Source: Symsagittifera roscoffensis
Lineage: Eukaryota; Xenacoelomorpha; Acoela; Convolutidae
Assembly (NCBI RefSeq): GCF_963678635.1
Contig: NC_087067.1
Location: 37,580,686-37,644,685, forward strand
DNA length: 64,000 nucleotides
Direction of reading: 5' to 3'
The position numbers and the translations under genes are program-made. The notes beneath the pieces were generated by a model. It saw nothing but the letters and a program-made list of their open reading frames with translations. It was not told the DNA's origin and did no database searches. Below, in pieces: positions 30,282 to 39,756 of the stretch (its first letter is position 1; the number at the start of each line of letters is the position of its first letter).

Positions 30282-32468
30282 ATGGAAAATAAAAATCAGT
30301 CTGCTGGAAAGTTTTTCGAAACATCGAATGAAAACAAAACTGAAAACTTAAATAGAGCCCCATCCGATTCTTCAGAAGCTTCAAAACATTCGGTTGAAGC
30401 ATTCTATAGTGAGTTGTCTAACTTGGAGATTCACTGGCCAGGGGGTGGCTTGGTAGGCTTTCGAGATGAAGGCGAGAACACCTTGAATAAAATGGTTCAT
30501 TACCAATATCCCAACTGGAAGACTTCGGGTCACGTTACGTCAATTCCGATTGCCAGAGTCCCAAAAATTTTCTTGCACAATGTGAAATTGAGCAAAAATT
30601 TGCAGAAAGTGTTCAATCTCACTCAAAAAGGTGAAGACGGAGAAATGAAAGTTTATAAATCATTGGCCAATGATCTTAACTTAGAAAAGGAAGGATTGAT
30701 CTTGCTTCCGAATGTCGACGCAAGCCACATCTTTGAAAAAACGAGCATCGGTTCGGTTGAAATTGATATGATTGTGGCACATCCTTCAAAGGGTATCTTC
30801 ATATTCAATGTAAAAAACGTAAAAAAGATTAGCAACGACTCCATTAAGAAAGAATCATTAAAACACAGTCAATTTGTTCGTCATCTAGCAAACTTTGGAG
30901 TGCCAGTTCAAGAATTGCACCTTCCTAGTTCTTCAAAAACCCCGATCGATCACATGGTTCCGATACATTCTGTTATTTGTTATCTTCCTGAAGATTTGCC
31001 TCGGTTATCGGAACTGACAAAATCAACTGATCTGAAAGCAAATGAAAAAGACCAAGTATTGGTGTTTCAGAAGAGTGATTTCCAGAAAACTCAAGAATCC
31101 AGCTTTGCTTTGCATTGGAGTCGGAGGATCAAAGACATTCCAAATATGTCCAAGGAGAGCATCAAATCCTTTGATAGAGTAGTCGCGCGTCTCGTGGCAA
31201 TAAACTCCATGGAAGGTGCTAATTCGTTGATCCATCAAAAAATGGTGTCAAATGACATGCAATCAGTTAAAGTTGACAACCGTGATATTGAGAAACGACT
31301 CAACGATCAGCTTAGTGACACCTTCACGACAGAAAGTGAGCAATCCAAGGACTTGAAAAACTATATGAAGAAAATCGCTCAGCCAGCTGCAAAAGGGAAC
31401 CGAGTTAAAGTCATTCTATGGACAAAGGAGCAGTTGGAAGTCATAGCATTTGTTTTCAAGTTTCTGACTTGCTCCGAAAATGAAAATCCGTTGCGATTAA
31501 TTGTGAATGGACCTATGGGCTCTGGAAAAACTATGCTCATGGTATACCTTGCAAGATTGCTGAAACTTGTGTTTAGCTCAAAAATGAAAGTGAGAATTAG
31601 TCATGGACATGGCTTACCACCTCAACTTTTGCTGGAACAGATACGAGCTGCCATTGAAGGATTTGACATTGAAGTCTTGAAAGAGTCGTTTTTTGAGGTG
31701 ACTGAGACTATTCAAGATGGTTTGGTTTTTGTAGACGAAGTGACCTTGACAGAAAAAGAAGAACATAAAATCGGCAGAAATGTACACTGCTGTATTTTTT
31801 CACCAAATCGTTTCTACTTCGATAGAATTCCAAACTACTTGAAAGATTTCAAAGCTCTTAACTTGACGAGCAATTTGCGATCGACTCAAAAACTAGCAGA
31901 GCTCCAAGTCAACTTTTTATCATATATCCAAGATGAAGTTCATTTGAGAGGCCCTCCTTCTCATAACTTGATTGGCGAAAATAACCCGGAAGTTGTACAC
32001 GTGAACAAAGAAGAATCAGGTGCAAACAATCAAAACTGTTTCACGTCAGAATGCATAAACGCAATTGAAAAATGTATGTTTCGATCTCATAGCACTGATG
32101 TCATTGCTATTCCCCTTGGATTATTGTCACCGATTACTCAAAACATTGTAGTTCGAGAAATGGTGAACAAAGATTGGAGACTTCAATCACTAGCTTTTTC
32201 TCGCCTTGATAATGATAAACTCAACAGCAAACCAAGAAACAATCTCCCCCTTATTATGTTAGAAAATTACCACACATTACATGGTTCTGAGTTTGGATCG
32301 GTTGTTTTGCTAATCGAAAAAGGTTGCCGAATGTGGTACAACGACCATGACCTTGCAAAAGTTATTACACGAGCAACCACCAATTTAGTAATTGTTGTCA
32401 ATCATGCTCCAAAACTTCGGCAGATTATTGACCCTGTGGAAATAGTTGATTCTATCCACTACTTGTGA
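30282..32468 (+). CDS. NERD-domain and superfamily 1 helicase protein, intronless
   Basis: 728 residues from a clear ATG. Residues about 117-200 form a NERD (nuclease-related) domain: GEDGEMKVYKSL, then EIDMIVAHPSKGIFIFNVKN. The usual catalytic E-x-K is here N176-V-K178, while the upstream D162 is kept. A superfamily 1 helicase follows: Q-like motif WTKEQLEVI (380-388), Walker A GPMGSGKT (410-417), Walker B GLVFVDEV (480-487), motif IV-like LTSNLRST (528-535), motif V-like HTLHGSEFGSVVLL (664-677) and motif VI-like ITRATTNLVIV (695-705). NERD-helicase fusions are best known in bacteria, where they act on DNA, and related proteins exist in some invertebrates. The nuclease part may be inactive. 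The single exon of 2.2 kb in a locus of spliced genes suggests a retrocopy or an acquired gene. A polyadenylation signal lies at 32592. Confidence 0.82.
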   Translation: MENKNQSAGKFFETSNENKTENLNRAPSDSSEASKHSVEAFYSELSNLEIHWPGGGLVGFRDEGENTLNKMVHYQYPNWKTSGHVTSIPIARVPKIFLHNVKLSKNLQKVFNLTQKGEDGEMKVYKSLANDLNLEKEGLILLPNVDASHIFEKTSIGSVEIDMIVAHPSKGIFIFNVKNVKKISNDSIKKESLKHSQFVRHLANFGVPVQELHLPSSSKTPIDHMVPIHSVICYLPEDLPRLSELTKSTDLKANEKDQVLVFQKSDFQKTQESSFALHWSRRIKDIPNMSKESIKSFDRVVARLVAINSMEGANSLIHQKMVSNDMQSVKVDNRDIEKRLNDQLSDTFTTESEQSKDLKNYMKKIAQPAAKGNRVKVILWTKEQLEVIAFVFKFLTCSENENPLRLIVNGPMGSGKTMLMVYLARLLKLVFSSKMKVRISHGHGLPPQLLLEQIRAAIEGFDIEVLKESFFEVTETIQDGLVFVDEVTLTEKEEHKIGRNVHCCIFSPNRFYFDRIPNYLKDFKALNLTSNLRSTQKLAELQVNFLSYIQDEVHLRGPPSHNLIGENNPEVVHVNKEESGANNQNCFTSECINAIEKCMFRSHSTDVIAIPLGLLSPITQNIVVREMVNKDWRLQSLAFSRLDNDKLNSKPRNNLPLIMLENYHTLHGSEFGSVVLLIEKGCRMWYNDHDLAKVITRATTNLVIVVNHAPKLRQIIDPVEIVDSIHYL

Positions 32469-32591
32469 TAGAAATGTTTTCAATGGTTCTGTATGTTAAC
32501 CAAAAATATACCCAATTGGCCTAAAAATAAGTTTGTAAGCTACCCAGGTCCAGTCATTAAGAGGCAATACTGTTGTGTTAGCAGCTTTCTC

Positions 32592-32597
32592 AATAAA
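32592..32597 (+). terminator. AATAAA polyadenylation signal of the NERD-helicase gene
   Basis: AATAAA 124 bases after the stop codon; position and strand fit the 3' end of this transcript. Confidence 0.4.
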
Positions 32598-32879
32598 CGC
32601 GGCTATTTTTTACATTGTTCATCTTTTGTTATATGGAATCCAAAGACAAATGGTTAAAACATAGTGCAGCTCATACCCAATTTTTTTTTCAGAAAGTAAG
32701 AAACATTTTTCTCCGCAAAACAACCAAAGCGCAGATCCGATAGACTTTTTTGGGTTATGATGTCTTTTGATGACTAAGCATACAAGCAAATTATGAACTA
32801 TGTAAAGTATCAGACACAGTTTAATCAACAGCAGTTAGATGTCACGATCATTTTTTGAACCATTGACCAGTTCTATCAC

Positions 32880-33153
32880 AAACGAATAAAGTCAAATCAA
32901 AGACTTCAATTTACCCGAGAACAACTTAGAGCTGTACTTAACAGAGTTGATATCCTATTATTACTATTTTTACAAACGCAATAACAACAACTTACCCATT
33001 ATCATTTTGGGTGATATTCCCGAATTGCCTCGTTTAATTTCAACAACGCTGACAGAAGAAAGCCTTCGGATCTGCAAGGAAGGAGATGTCAAGCAATCTC
33101 TGTTCAAGCTCGAAAATGAGAATGAAGTACAGAGCAATCGCGGCGACAATTGA
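32880..33153 (+). pseudogene. Possible broken NERD-helicase paralogue fragment
   Basis: One frame reads FTREQLRAVLNRVDIL, similar to the helicase Q-motif segment WTKEQLEVIAFVFKFL of the upstream gene, and after a frameshift NNNLPIIILGDIPELPRLI may correspond to the segment leading into Walker A, though the GKT is absent. The resemblance is short and could be chance. It would be a decayed tandem copy. Confidence 0.25.
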
Positions 33154-33409
33154 AATTACTTGTAAGGGTTAAGAAACTACATTGTCTTAAGTTAAGTTTT
33201 TCTAAGGGATCATTTTAGACTACTTGATTTTAAGTGATTAAACTGGCGAAAAAGGCTGACAAACTAATCGTTTTTCATGGTCCATTGAACCAATACAAAA
33301 TATTTGTAATTTTGGGTTCAGTAATCGTGTGGTTTTTTAATTCATAAAATCTATGAAAATAGATTATTTTTTATGTTTTAGTAAAATGTTTACTACTTTT
33401 TGCAGCGTT
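33154..33409. other. Spacer, nothing recognised
   Basis: Short AT-rich spacer between the broken fragment and the fold-back repeat. Confidence 0.25.
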
Positions 33410-34135
33410 CTGCAAAACTAGATCCGAGTAAACATAAGCATCCCTGTATACACCCCCCCCCCCCCCAACGTTCGGCATCCGCCTCTTTTTCTCCCCTCCC
33501 CCAAACACAACCCCCTCCACATCCTAACACCCCGTTCCACACCACCAACACCTCCTTGCACCCCCTCTCAGTTTACCACCCCACGATTTTACCCCTATCA
33601 CCCTGGTTAACGTTTGAGTAAAATTGGGCGGTGGTTAAAGTGTTTTAGCGTCATGTTAAAGGTGCGATAAACATAGGAGGGTCGGGGCAAGGAAAGAAGG
33701 GAGGACAAAAGTTGGATAAAGGTAGGGTGTAAGAAACTCGCATTTGAAAAAGTGAAAATAAATCGATGATAATGGAAAGGAACAAAAGGATAAAATTGTG
33801 AAAGGAACAAAATTCAGTTTTTGAGTAACATAAAAAAGTAACAAAAGTATCAAAGTTAGGCAGAAAAAAATTAAATTGAACAACAAGTAACCAACGTAAC
33901 CAATTTAAGTTTAAAACGTAGAAAAAACTTAATGTGTGTTAAAATTCGCATCTCAGTAAACAGGAAAAAAAATCGATTATAATTTATTTTCATTGTCAGT
34001 GTCCACAAAAGTGAAAAAAAATCGATTATAATGGATGAAAAAAGGATTTTGTTGCCTCAAAAATTGTAATATTATAATCGATTTGTTTTCACTTTTGTGG
34101 ACACTTACAATGAAACTCAATTATAATAGATTTTT
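33410..34135 (-). repeat. Fold-back repeat with poly-C tract, copy B
   Basis: Reverse-orientation relative of 24640-25320. It has a run of about 15 C at 33453-33467, a pyrimidine-rich stretch, the blocks AAATTAAATTGAAC and CAAGTAACC, and a strong hairpin at 33988-34135 whose arms (ATTGTCAGTGTCCACAAAAG and CTTTTGTGGACACTTACAAT) extend over about 55 bp around a 38-bp loop. The loop block TTTTGTTGCCTC is shared with copy A in reverse. No coding capacity. Confidence 0.55.
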
Positions 34136-34749
34136 ATTCATGAAACTCCGAAATCAACTGTCGAATTGTCAAAAAAAAACTGCTTTGTGAAGGAAAACTG
34201 CAGACAAACACTAGAAAAATTATCACAAACAATTTGAATCGATTATCATTGAATAAAATGAAAAACTTCAGTGCGCAAAGTTACAATTCTTGATCCAAAA
34301 CTGAAAAACAAAACAACAACTTGCTACAAACAATGTTAAAAGCACTTCTTTTGAATTCATGCAAATCAAATTTATTTTAAGCAAAAAAATGTTTGTTTTT
34401 TTTTTAATTTTTAATTTTTAGAATTGTTTTTGAGTTTTTGCGTCTAGGCAAGACGGCAGCAGCTACGCCCACTAAATTGCGCAATTTATCAATTTATCTT
34501 CCTTCTAAACTGGCCAAAAAGTTTTTCCTCCCCACGAATCTTTCAACGCCAGCTTTTTTCATTGCTGAATTAAGTTTTTAAAATTTGTTTCAATGAACAT
34601 CATATGACATTCATTTGAGTTTTTATTGAAAAACATGCCTGGATTCTCTACTCTCTGTGATAAAAACATGATGCCCGAAGCAGCTGAAACGCGAAATCTT
34701 AACAAGCTGTTTTTATTTGTAAAAATACTGTGGTCGTAAAACTTTTTAA
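34136..34749. other. Spacer, nothing recognised
   Basis: AT-rich spacer ahead of the next ORF. No promoter motif or exon was identified with any certainty. Confidence 0.25.
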
Positions 34750-34839
34750 ATAGTTTTTAACTGGAAAGGCACAATTAAAACAAGGGCAATTTTTAGAAAC
34801 TCAGTTGTCAATTTTATTAAAATCATAGCAACCCTAATA

Positions 34840-36030
34840 TTGTCGTCGTGTGTCTTACATAACTTTGCAACCGTATTGGTTTTCGCCAACAGAATTAGTT
34901 TTTCACTACCACCTATAAAAACCTGGTTTCAAGCAGCAAAAAGAGCTTCAGTTTGTATTCAAATTCAACGGAGTGTCAGCGAAAAAGATCTAGACACGTT
35001 TTTCTCAAACTTGCGATTTTTTCCGTTGAAAGATGTCACGTGCTTGTTGAAACTCAGATGTGTCCCGCATGAGAACAACGGTGGTGAAAACAATCCGAGT
35101 ATAAACTATTTCATGAATTACGGGCTCTCTAGTATCGTCACATCAGTTGAAACAAAAACATCGCCTGTTGATAAATATGTTGATGCTGCCAGGCAGTCAA
35201 GTTACTCATGGGTGGATTGGATGAGAATCTTCCAGGAGTCGGAGATCCACTACTCCAGGCTGAGAAGTATAATAATACAGGAGATGGTTTTTGCAGTCCT
35301 TGTCAAGAAACAAGCTAGTTTCAACTGGTTCCACAGTTTCTTACGTGAGGCGCGGGATCTGAAACAAGCACTAGCCGAAATCCAAACTGCCAAAGCAATT
35401 TGGTGCTTGTACTTCGAAAAAAACTACGACATTGCTTTTGATATCGCACTAGAGTCTGTAAAATTCAACCCAGAATCTCAAGAAGCTCATATCATTTGTA
35501 TTGAATCGTACAAAAAATTAGTCAAAAAAATTGCACAAGAAAAATCGAATTTTTCAGGTCCATTTTCTTTGCAAGAAAAGGAAAAACTCTTGATTGATTT
35601 AGTAAATGAAAGTAGAGGCTACTCTTACGACACATTCGATTTATCTGTCAGACATTTTCGAAACGTCGCAATGGAAGGAACAGAAAAAACTGCGATTCTA
35701 AGTCTGATTTTGAACTACCAGAAAAAATTGAGATCGGATTCAATGAAGGAAATGGTCAACGATCGAGTTAATATTTCAGAAAATTGCACAAAATTCGCTA
35801 GCAAAATGCTACAGAAAGGTCTTTCATGTGATCATATGCTTCGCCAAGCTTATATATTTGCAAACTTTGGGTTGAAATCGAACCCTTTCAACATCAATTG
35901 CTACGACATAAAAGCGTCAGTGCACAAGATGAGACTTAATTTGGCCGACGAGTTGATTGCCAGACAAAGAAAAGGTCTCATTTTATACACGTTCCAGAGA
36001 ATTAAAAAACTTATTTTTCATAATAAATAA
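34840..36030 (+). CDS. TPR-like protein of unknown function, 5' end unresolved
   Basis: About 396 codons are open, but the first codon here is TTG; the frame is open upstream to a TAA at 34747 and its first ATG is about 90 codons in. A 5' exon is therefore likely missing from the model, or translation starts inside. The protein is helical: IIIQEMVFAVLVKKQ, REARDLKQALAEIQTAKAIW and YDIAFDIALESVKFNPESQE have the spacing of tetratricopeptide-like repeats, and LRQAYIFANFGLKSNPFNIN looks like another. The tail is basic (QRIKKLIFHNK). No named family was recognised. It follows the NERD-helicase gene on the same strand and, like it, has no introns in the visible part; a link between the two is only suggested. 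AATAAA overlaps the stop, and a solo LTR begins 43 bp later. Confidence 0.5.
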   Translation: MSSCVLHNFATVLVFANRISFSLPPIKTWFQAAKRASVCIQIQRSVSEKDLDTFFSNLRFFPLKDVTCLLKLRCVPHENNGGENNPSINYFMNYGLSSIVTSVETKTSPVDKYVDAARQSSYSWVDWMRIFQESEIHYSRLRSIIIQEMVFAVLVKKQASFNWFHSFLREARDLKQALAEIQTAKAIWCLYFEKNYDIAFDIALESVKFNPESQEAHIICIESYKKLVKKIAQEKSNFSGPFSLQEKEKLLIDLVNESRGYSYDTFDLSVRHFRNVAMEGTEKTAILSLILNYQKKLRSDSMKEMVNDRVNISENCTKFASKMLQKGLSCDHMLRQAYIFANFGLKSNPFNINCYDIKASVHKMRLNLADELIARQRKGLILYTFQRIKKLIFHNK

Positions 36031-36073
36031 GGAACTGAGCCGCCTACAACAAGCCATTTCTGATGTAGATTAC

Positions 36074-36433
36074 TGGAACCTGATTCAAACTGTATATTAT
36101 TATTGGTTATAAATTAGATATTTTATCCCTATAAAATATTGAAGACTAACCAATCATACTCCATCTAACTAACAACCCATTTATTTGTAAGTGCTGAAAC
36201 TACTTGAAGTTTCAGCACCAGAGCATTCTGAATTTAACTTACAGCTTAGTTGCCTTTTCCAAGAGACCAACTCGTAACAAACCAGTAAACTCTAGATCTA
36301 TTGAGACTAAGAGATATAAGAGTAAGATTAAGATCGGTATTAGACTAAGAAGTTGCACGAATCTATCCGGCCGAAAAAAGATAGCGTGACGAGCAGACGG
36401 TGTACCTTATCTGAAATTACTCTATGAGTTAGA
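36074..36433 (+). repeat. Solo LTR of the gypsy element family
   Basis: Starts TGGAACCTGATT and ends at about ATGAGTTAGA. It shares many blocks with the 3' LTR at 5525-5916 in opposite orientation, including GTTGCACGAATCTATCCGG and GCAGACGGTGTACC. No internal element sequence flanks it, so it is a solo LTR left by recombination. It is more diverged in the first 120 bp. It has a perfect 11-bp hairpin at 36191-36218 and TATAAGAG at 36315-36322. The frame at 36204-36389 is spurious. Confidence 0.82.
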
Positions 36434-36604
36434 CCATCCGTCACAACTCATTAGAAATTTTTATTAATCTTTTTGCAGCATAAAATAACCTATACTTTAG
36501 AAGATCTCTTACAAATAACTTACAAATTTAGATTTATAGCTTTCGGAAATTCGAATAAGTCGTCTGAAAGGATCCTAAAATTTTGAATAATGATAACTGC
36601 AGTG
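36434..36604. other. Spacer, nothing recognised
   Basis: AT-rich sequence between the solo LTR and the following repeat. Confidence 0.25.
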
Positions 36605-36790
36605 CCAGATTGAAGGGGGTTGACCCCATCATGGATTCAAATCCTCGCCACCCCTTTGGAACTATTTAATATCTGGTTTTTATTGACTGACCCTAAAGTT
36701 TTCTGAAGGTGCCTCCGGTGCCAATGTATACTAACTTTGACTGGAGAGCGCGGGACGAACAACGCGAGTTTTAATTCAAAACATTTCCCG
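36605..36790 (+). repeat. hAT-like non-autonomous repeat, partial
   Basis: Has GCAGTGCCAGATTGAAGGGG near its start, GGATTCAAATCCTCGCC, GACTGACCCTAAAGTTTTC, and GTGCCAATGTATACTAAC, in the order seen in 40959-41239. No clear right terminus is seen. Confidence 0.5.
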
Positions 36791-37879
36791 TCCAAATATT
36801 TCCGGCTTTTTGTTCAATACCTGCCTTATGGAGAAGAGTCTTGATGTCTAAACAGGTTCGTTTAGTGTTTTTTGGGGTTTTCCTGTTGTTGGCACATATC
36901 TGAGTTGATCGAGTTTGATCAGAAGATAGCTAATACAGGCCGCAACGCTTGATTAAACTTTCGGTCAAAACGAGGAGTCATTTTTAACACCTTGCGCTTG
37001 CAGTCTACTTAGTTCAGGTATCGAAATCAGCTCAATTCATTTCAAATCTGATCGACTCGATACAAATTAGTTCCTATTTAATTAGTTCAAATTAGTCCTA
37101 TTGAATAAGCTATTTGCAGTGCGAGTTTCTTAATTATGTCTAGTTTTCTTCAATTTGATCTTTTCCAAGACTGTCAAAGTTGTCGAAATACTTTCTATCT
37201 CACTGATTATTTGAAAACTGATTCAGCGCTACGTCTTTTTGATTTTCAACCTTTTCACCAAGTTTTAAATTTCAGTGTTGTTCGGACTTTCGAAGAGAGT
37301 GACGAAACATTTGTGGTCGGGGGTGACTTTTTTCTCCAGACCAATTTCGACTATTAATTAGCCATTTTCGAGCAGAATTTTCAACACTAGTGACATCATG
37401 AGCTCAAATTTTGAAAGATATTATACCAATAATTGTTTTTTGGAGAAGTCTTTGCGGTTTGCAAATTCTCAATTTCACTAGTTTGGGACAATTAACGCTC
37501 GAGATACTTCATACGGTTTACGCGTAGGTGAATATTTAATCCACTCATAAATCCTTCTAAAATGGATTGAGGCAAAATATTTGGAGTTACTAGCAGCTTC
37601 AGTTTGCACTTGACATAGCGTGTGAGGGGGAACTTCAAAAAACGCAAAAAAAAATTATGTTCCAAACTTTTTTGAAAACTTCACAATTTTTTTTTTCAAT
37701 TGACTTGAAAAACAGTTTAAAAGACCTTGAAAGGCAGCCAGAACATTCAGGGGTTCGCTTTGAAGCGAGCATTCATTCTTTTTCATATTTTTAATTCTTT
37801 TTTTTTTAAACAAAATTAGATATAACTTTTGAACTAACACGATCTTGTTTTGACCACACAATTCCAGGTCGCATTTGAA
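36791..37879. other. Spacer with a low-copy repeat
   Basis: At 37482-37540 a block TTTGGGACAATTAACGCTCG followed by TTTACGCGTAGG matches the family at 22505-22600 and 28935-29440. No gene was recognised. Confidence 0.3.
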
Positions 37880-38139
37880 AAATATTTGATTCAATAAGTT
37901 GCCAGAAAAGACTAAACAAAAAACCTTACTTATATACACGAAAGATTATTACAGGAGCGAAAATTTTAATTTTAATTAAATAAAGGCAACTCGCAAGAGT
38001 TTATATATATATATATAAACTCTTGCGAGTTGCCTTTATTTAATTAAAATTAAATTTTTCGCTCCTGTAATAATCTTTTGTGTATATAAGTAAGGTTTTT
38101 TGTTTAGTCTTTTCTGGCAACTTATTGAATCAAATATTT
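37880..38139. repeat. Near-perfect 260-bp palindrome centred on a TA run
   Basis: The left arm (from AAATATTTGATTCAATAAGT at 37880) is the reverse complement of the right arm (ending ACTTATTGAATCAAATATTT at 38139). The centre is an (AT)n run at about 38003-38018 flanked by TTGCGAGTT/AACTCGCAA. By eye only two or three mismatches separate the arms of about 130 bp. It would form a cruciform in DNA or a long hairpin in RNA. It may be a recent fold-back duplication or an assembly artefact from palindromic read chimeras. Confidence 0.8.
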
Positions 38140-38469
38140 GTCAACTTTCAAAAAATTTCTGAAATTTTTAAAGTTTCAGAATTTTATATACGTTTTATGG
38201 CTTCGGTATCCAATCTTTACAACAAAAACTAAATGCCTATTTGTAAAAAGACAAAATAATCTGAAAAAAAAAATTAAATCTGAAAATAACTGTTTTCTTT
38301 TTTTCTTCTTGGTCAGGAAATGAAAATAAGAAATTCGTTAGAAAAAGACAATAGATTTGCTGCTCTGTTTATTCAGCAGCCTTCAAATTCGACAACTTTT
38401 TTTATAACAAGAACCTTTTTTTTCAAGCTTTTGAAATTATTAATGGATGCAACAGTAAACATTGCATCA
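38140..38469. other. Spacer, nothing recognised
   Basis: AT-rich; no supportable gene. Confidence 0.25.
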
Positions 38470-38930
38470 GATTGGCATTATTCGGTTGAACTTTACTGTT
38501 TCGAAATCAATTAGAAAATTTGAGAGAATATCTGCAGTCATTTGCTGCTAATTGAATTAGATGAGAAAACTCATCTAAGTGCAAGTTGAGCTCGAGACCT
38601 TTGCAATAGGAGATTTAAATTAAGCGACTGAAGAACAAACAAGCAAGTAACCTATTTTGAAGTGGTATGATATTTTAAAGTGTGTTTTAAAGTTCAACAT
38701 ATTATTCTGTTGAATTTTACTTTTTCGAAATCAATCTGGAAAATTGAAAATATCTGCAGTCGTCTGCTGCTAATTGAATTAGATGAGAGAACACATCCAA
38801 GTAAAGATTGCACTGATGACCTTTGCAATTGGAAATTTCAATAAAGTGAATGTCCAACAAATTTGCAGCAACCTAATTTGAAACGCTACTATGCATTTAA
38901 AGTGAGCTTTGTTTCAAGTTTGACATTTAC
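38470..38930 (+). repeat. Direct tandem duplication, two units of about 235 bp
   Basis: Two successive stretches share, in order, CGAAATCAATYWGRAAA, ATATCTGCAGTC, TGCTGCTAATTGAATTAGAT, GACCTTTGCAAT and CAACCTA. Units run about 38470-38700 and 38707-38930. They have diverged moderately and encode nothing obvious. Confidence 0.5.
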
Positions 38931-39016
38931 CATTGATTGAATTTGATCAATTTTGGACGTGAACGAACGGTATCAGAGTGTGCCTAAATGTGTCTAATAA
39001 CAACAAGACTCGAGGG

Positions 39017-39095
39017 CATTTTCACTAATGTTAAATCTATTAGATTTTCACTAATGTTAAATCTATTAGATTTTCACTAATGTTAAATCAATTAG
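39017..39095 (+). repeat. Three tandem copies of a 26-bp unit
   Basis: The unit GATTTTCACTAATGTTAAAT plus CTATTA is repeated three times, with one substitution in the third copy. It abuts the inverted SINE tail at about 39094. Confidence 0.75.
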
Positions 39096-39290
39096 ATTTT
39101 GCACAGAGCAAGCACTTGGATGTGAAAATGAGTCAGTAGTAGCACGTTTTTATAGAAGCAGCAGAGAACGTTCCGAGGTTGTCGGAACTTGAGCAGAATG
39201 ACAGCGTGCCGACCACACGTTCCAGCAATTTTCGGCGACGACCACTTTTCGACCACGTTCCGACGCCGTTTTGGACCCATTCAACTTTTT
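39092..39290 (-). repeat. tRNA-like SINE tail, minus copy
   Basis: In minus orientation this ends TCCAAGTGCTTGCTCTGTGC then AAAATCTAAT, the same tail as the plus-strand copy ending at 39756. Upstream of the tail the two copies differ. Confidence 0.45.
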
Positions 39291-39660
39291 TAACATGCGG
39301 AAGAAAACACGCAACAAGAAACATTTGAAAAATGAATTGAAAGAAAATTTTTCGTAAGCTGAAAATCAAATGGTAAATGTTGAGATAGTTTTGCCTGGAG
39401 ATACTAATTTTCTCAACTGTTTGAGGACTTCGCAAAAACCCGCATAAGACTATTAAAAACTACAAAAAGCACAATTTCCAGAACTCTAATTGCAAACTCT
39501 ATTGAAATTTTTTCAAAAAATCTTAAGCCGCGCAAAGAATTGTATCTTGAAGGTGCGCCTCCAACAAAATACAAGAAAAATTGTAATTCCTAACTACAAT
39601 GCTATATTGAAGACCAAATGGTACAAGTTTAATTCCTCTTCAATAGAGGGGCTCAATGTC
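39291..39660. other. Spacer, nothing recognised
   Basis: AT-rich sequence between two SINE-like copies in opposite orientation. No gene was recognised. Confidence 0.25.
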
Positions 39661-39756
39661 TGCTTAAAAGGGGGAGCAGTGGTCAAGTGGTTACGAAATG
39701 TCCGATCTTCGAGGCCCACCGTGATCCAAGTGCTTGCTCTGTGCAAAATCTAACTC
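39661..39756 (+). repeat. tRNA-derived SINE-like element
   Basis: GGGGGAGCAGTGGTCAAGTG followed by GTTACGAAATG resembles the 5' half of a tRNA with an A box (GTGGTCAAGTGGTTA). A weak B-box candidate lies in CCCACCGTGATCCAAG. The 3' tail CAAGTGCTTGCTCTGTGC is shared with 39092-39290. It does not fold into a full tRNA by eye, so it is not called a tRNA gene. Confidence 0.45.

Noticed and set aside
33400-33621. 73-codon P/H-rich forward ORF
   Set aside because: Produced by the C-rich tract of the fold-back repeat.
39661-39756. A tRNA gene
   Set aside because: An A-box-like start is present but no full cloverleaf, acceptor pairing or clear anticodon arm; it shares a tail with another copy, so it is SINE-like.
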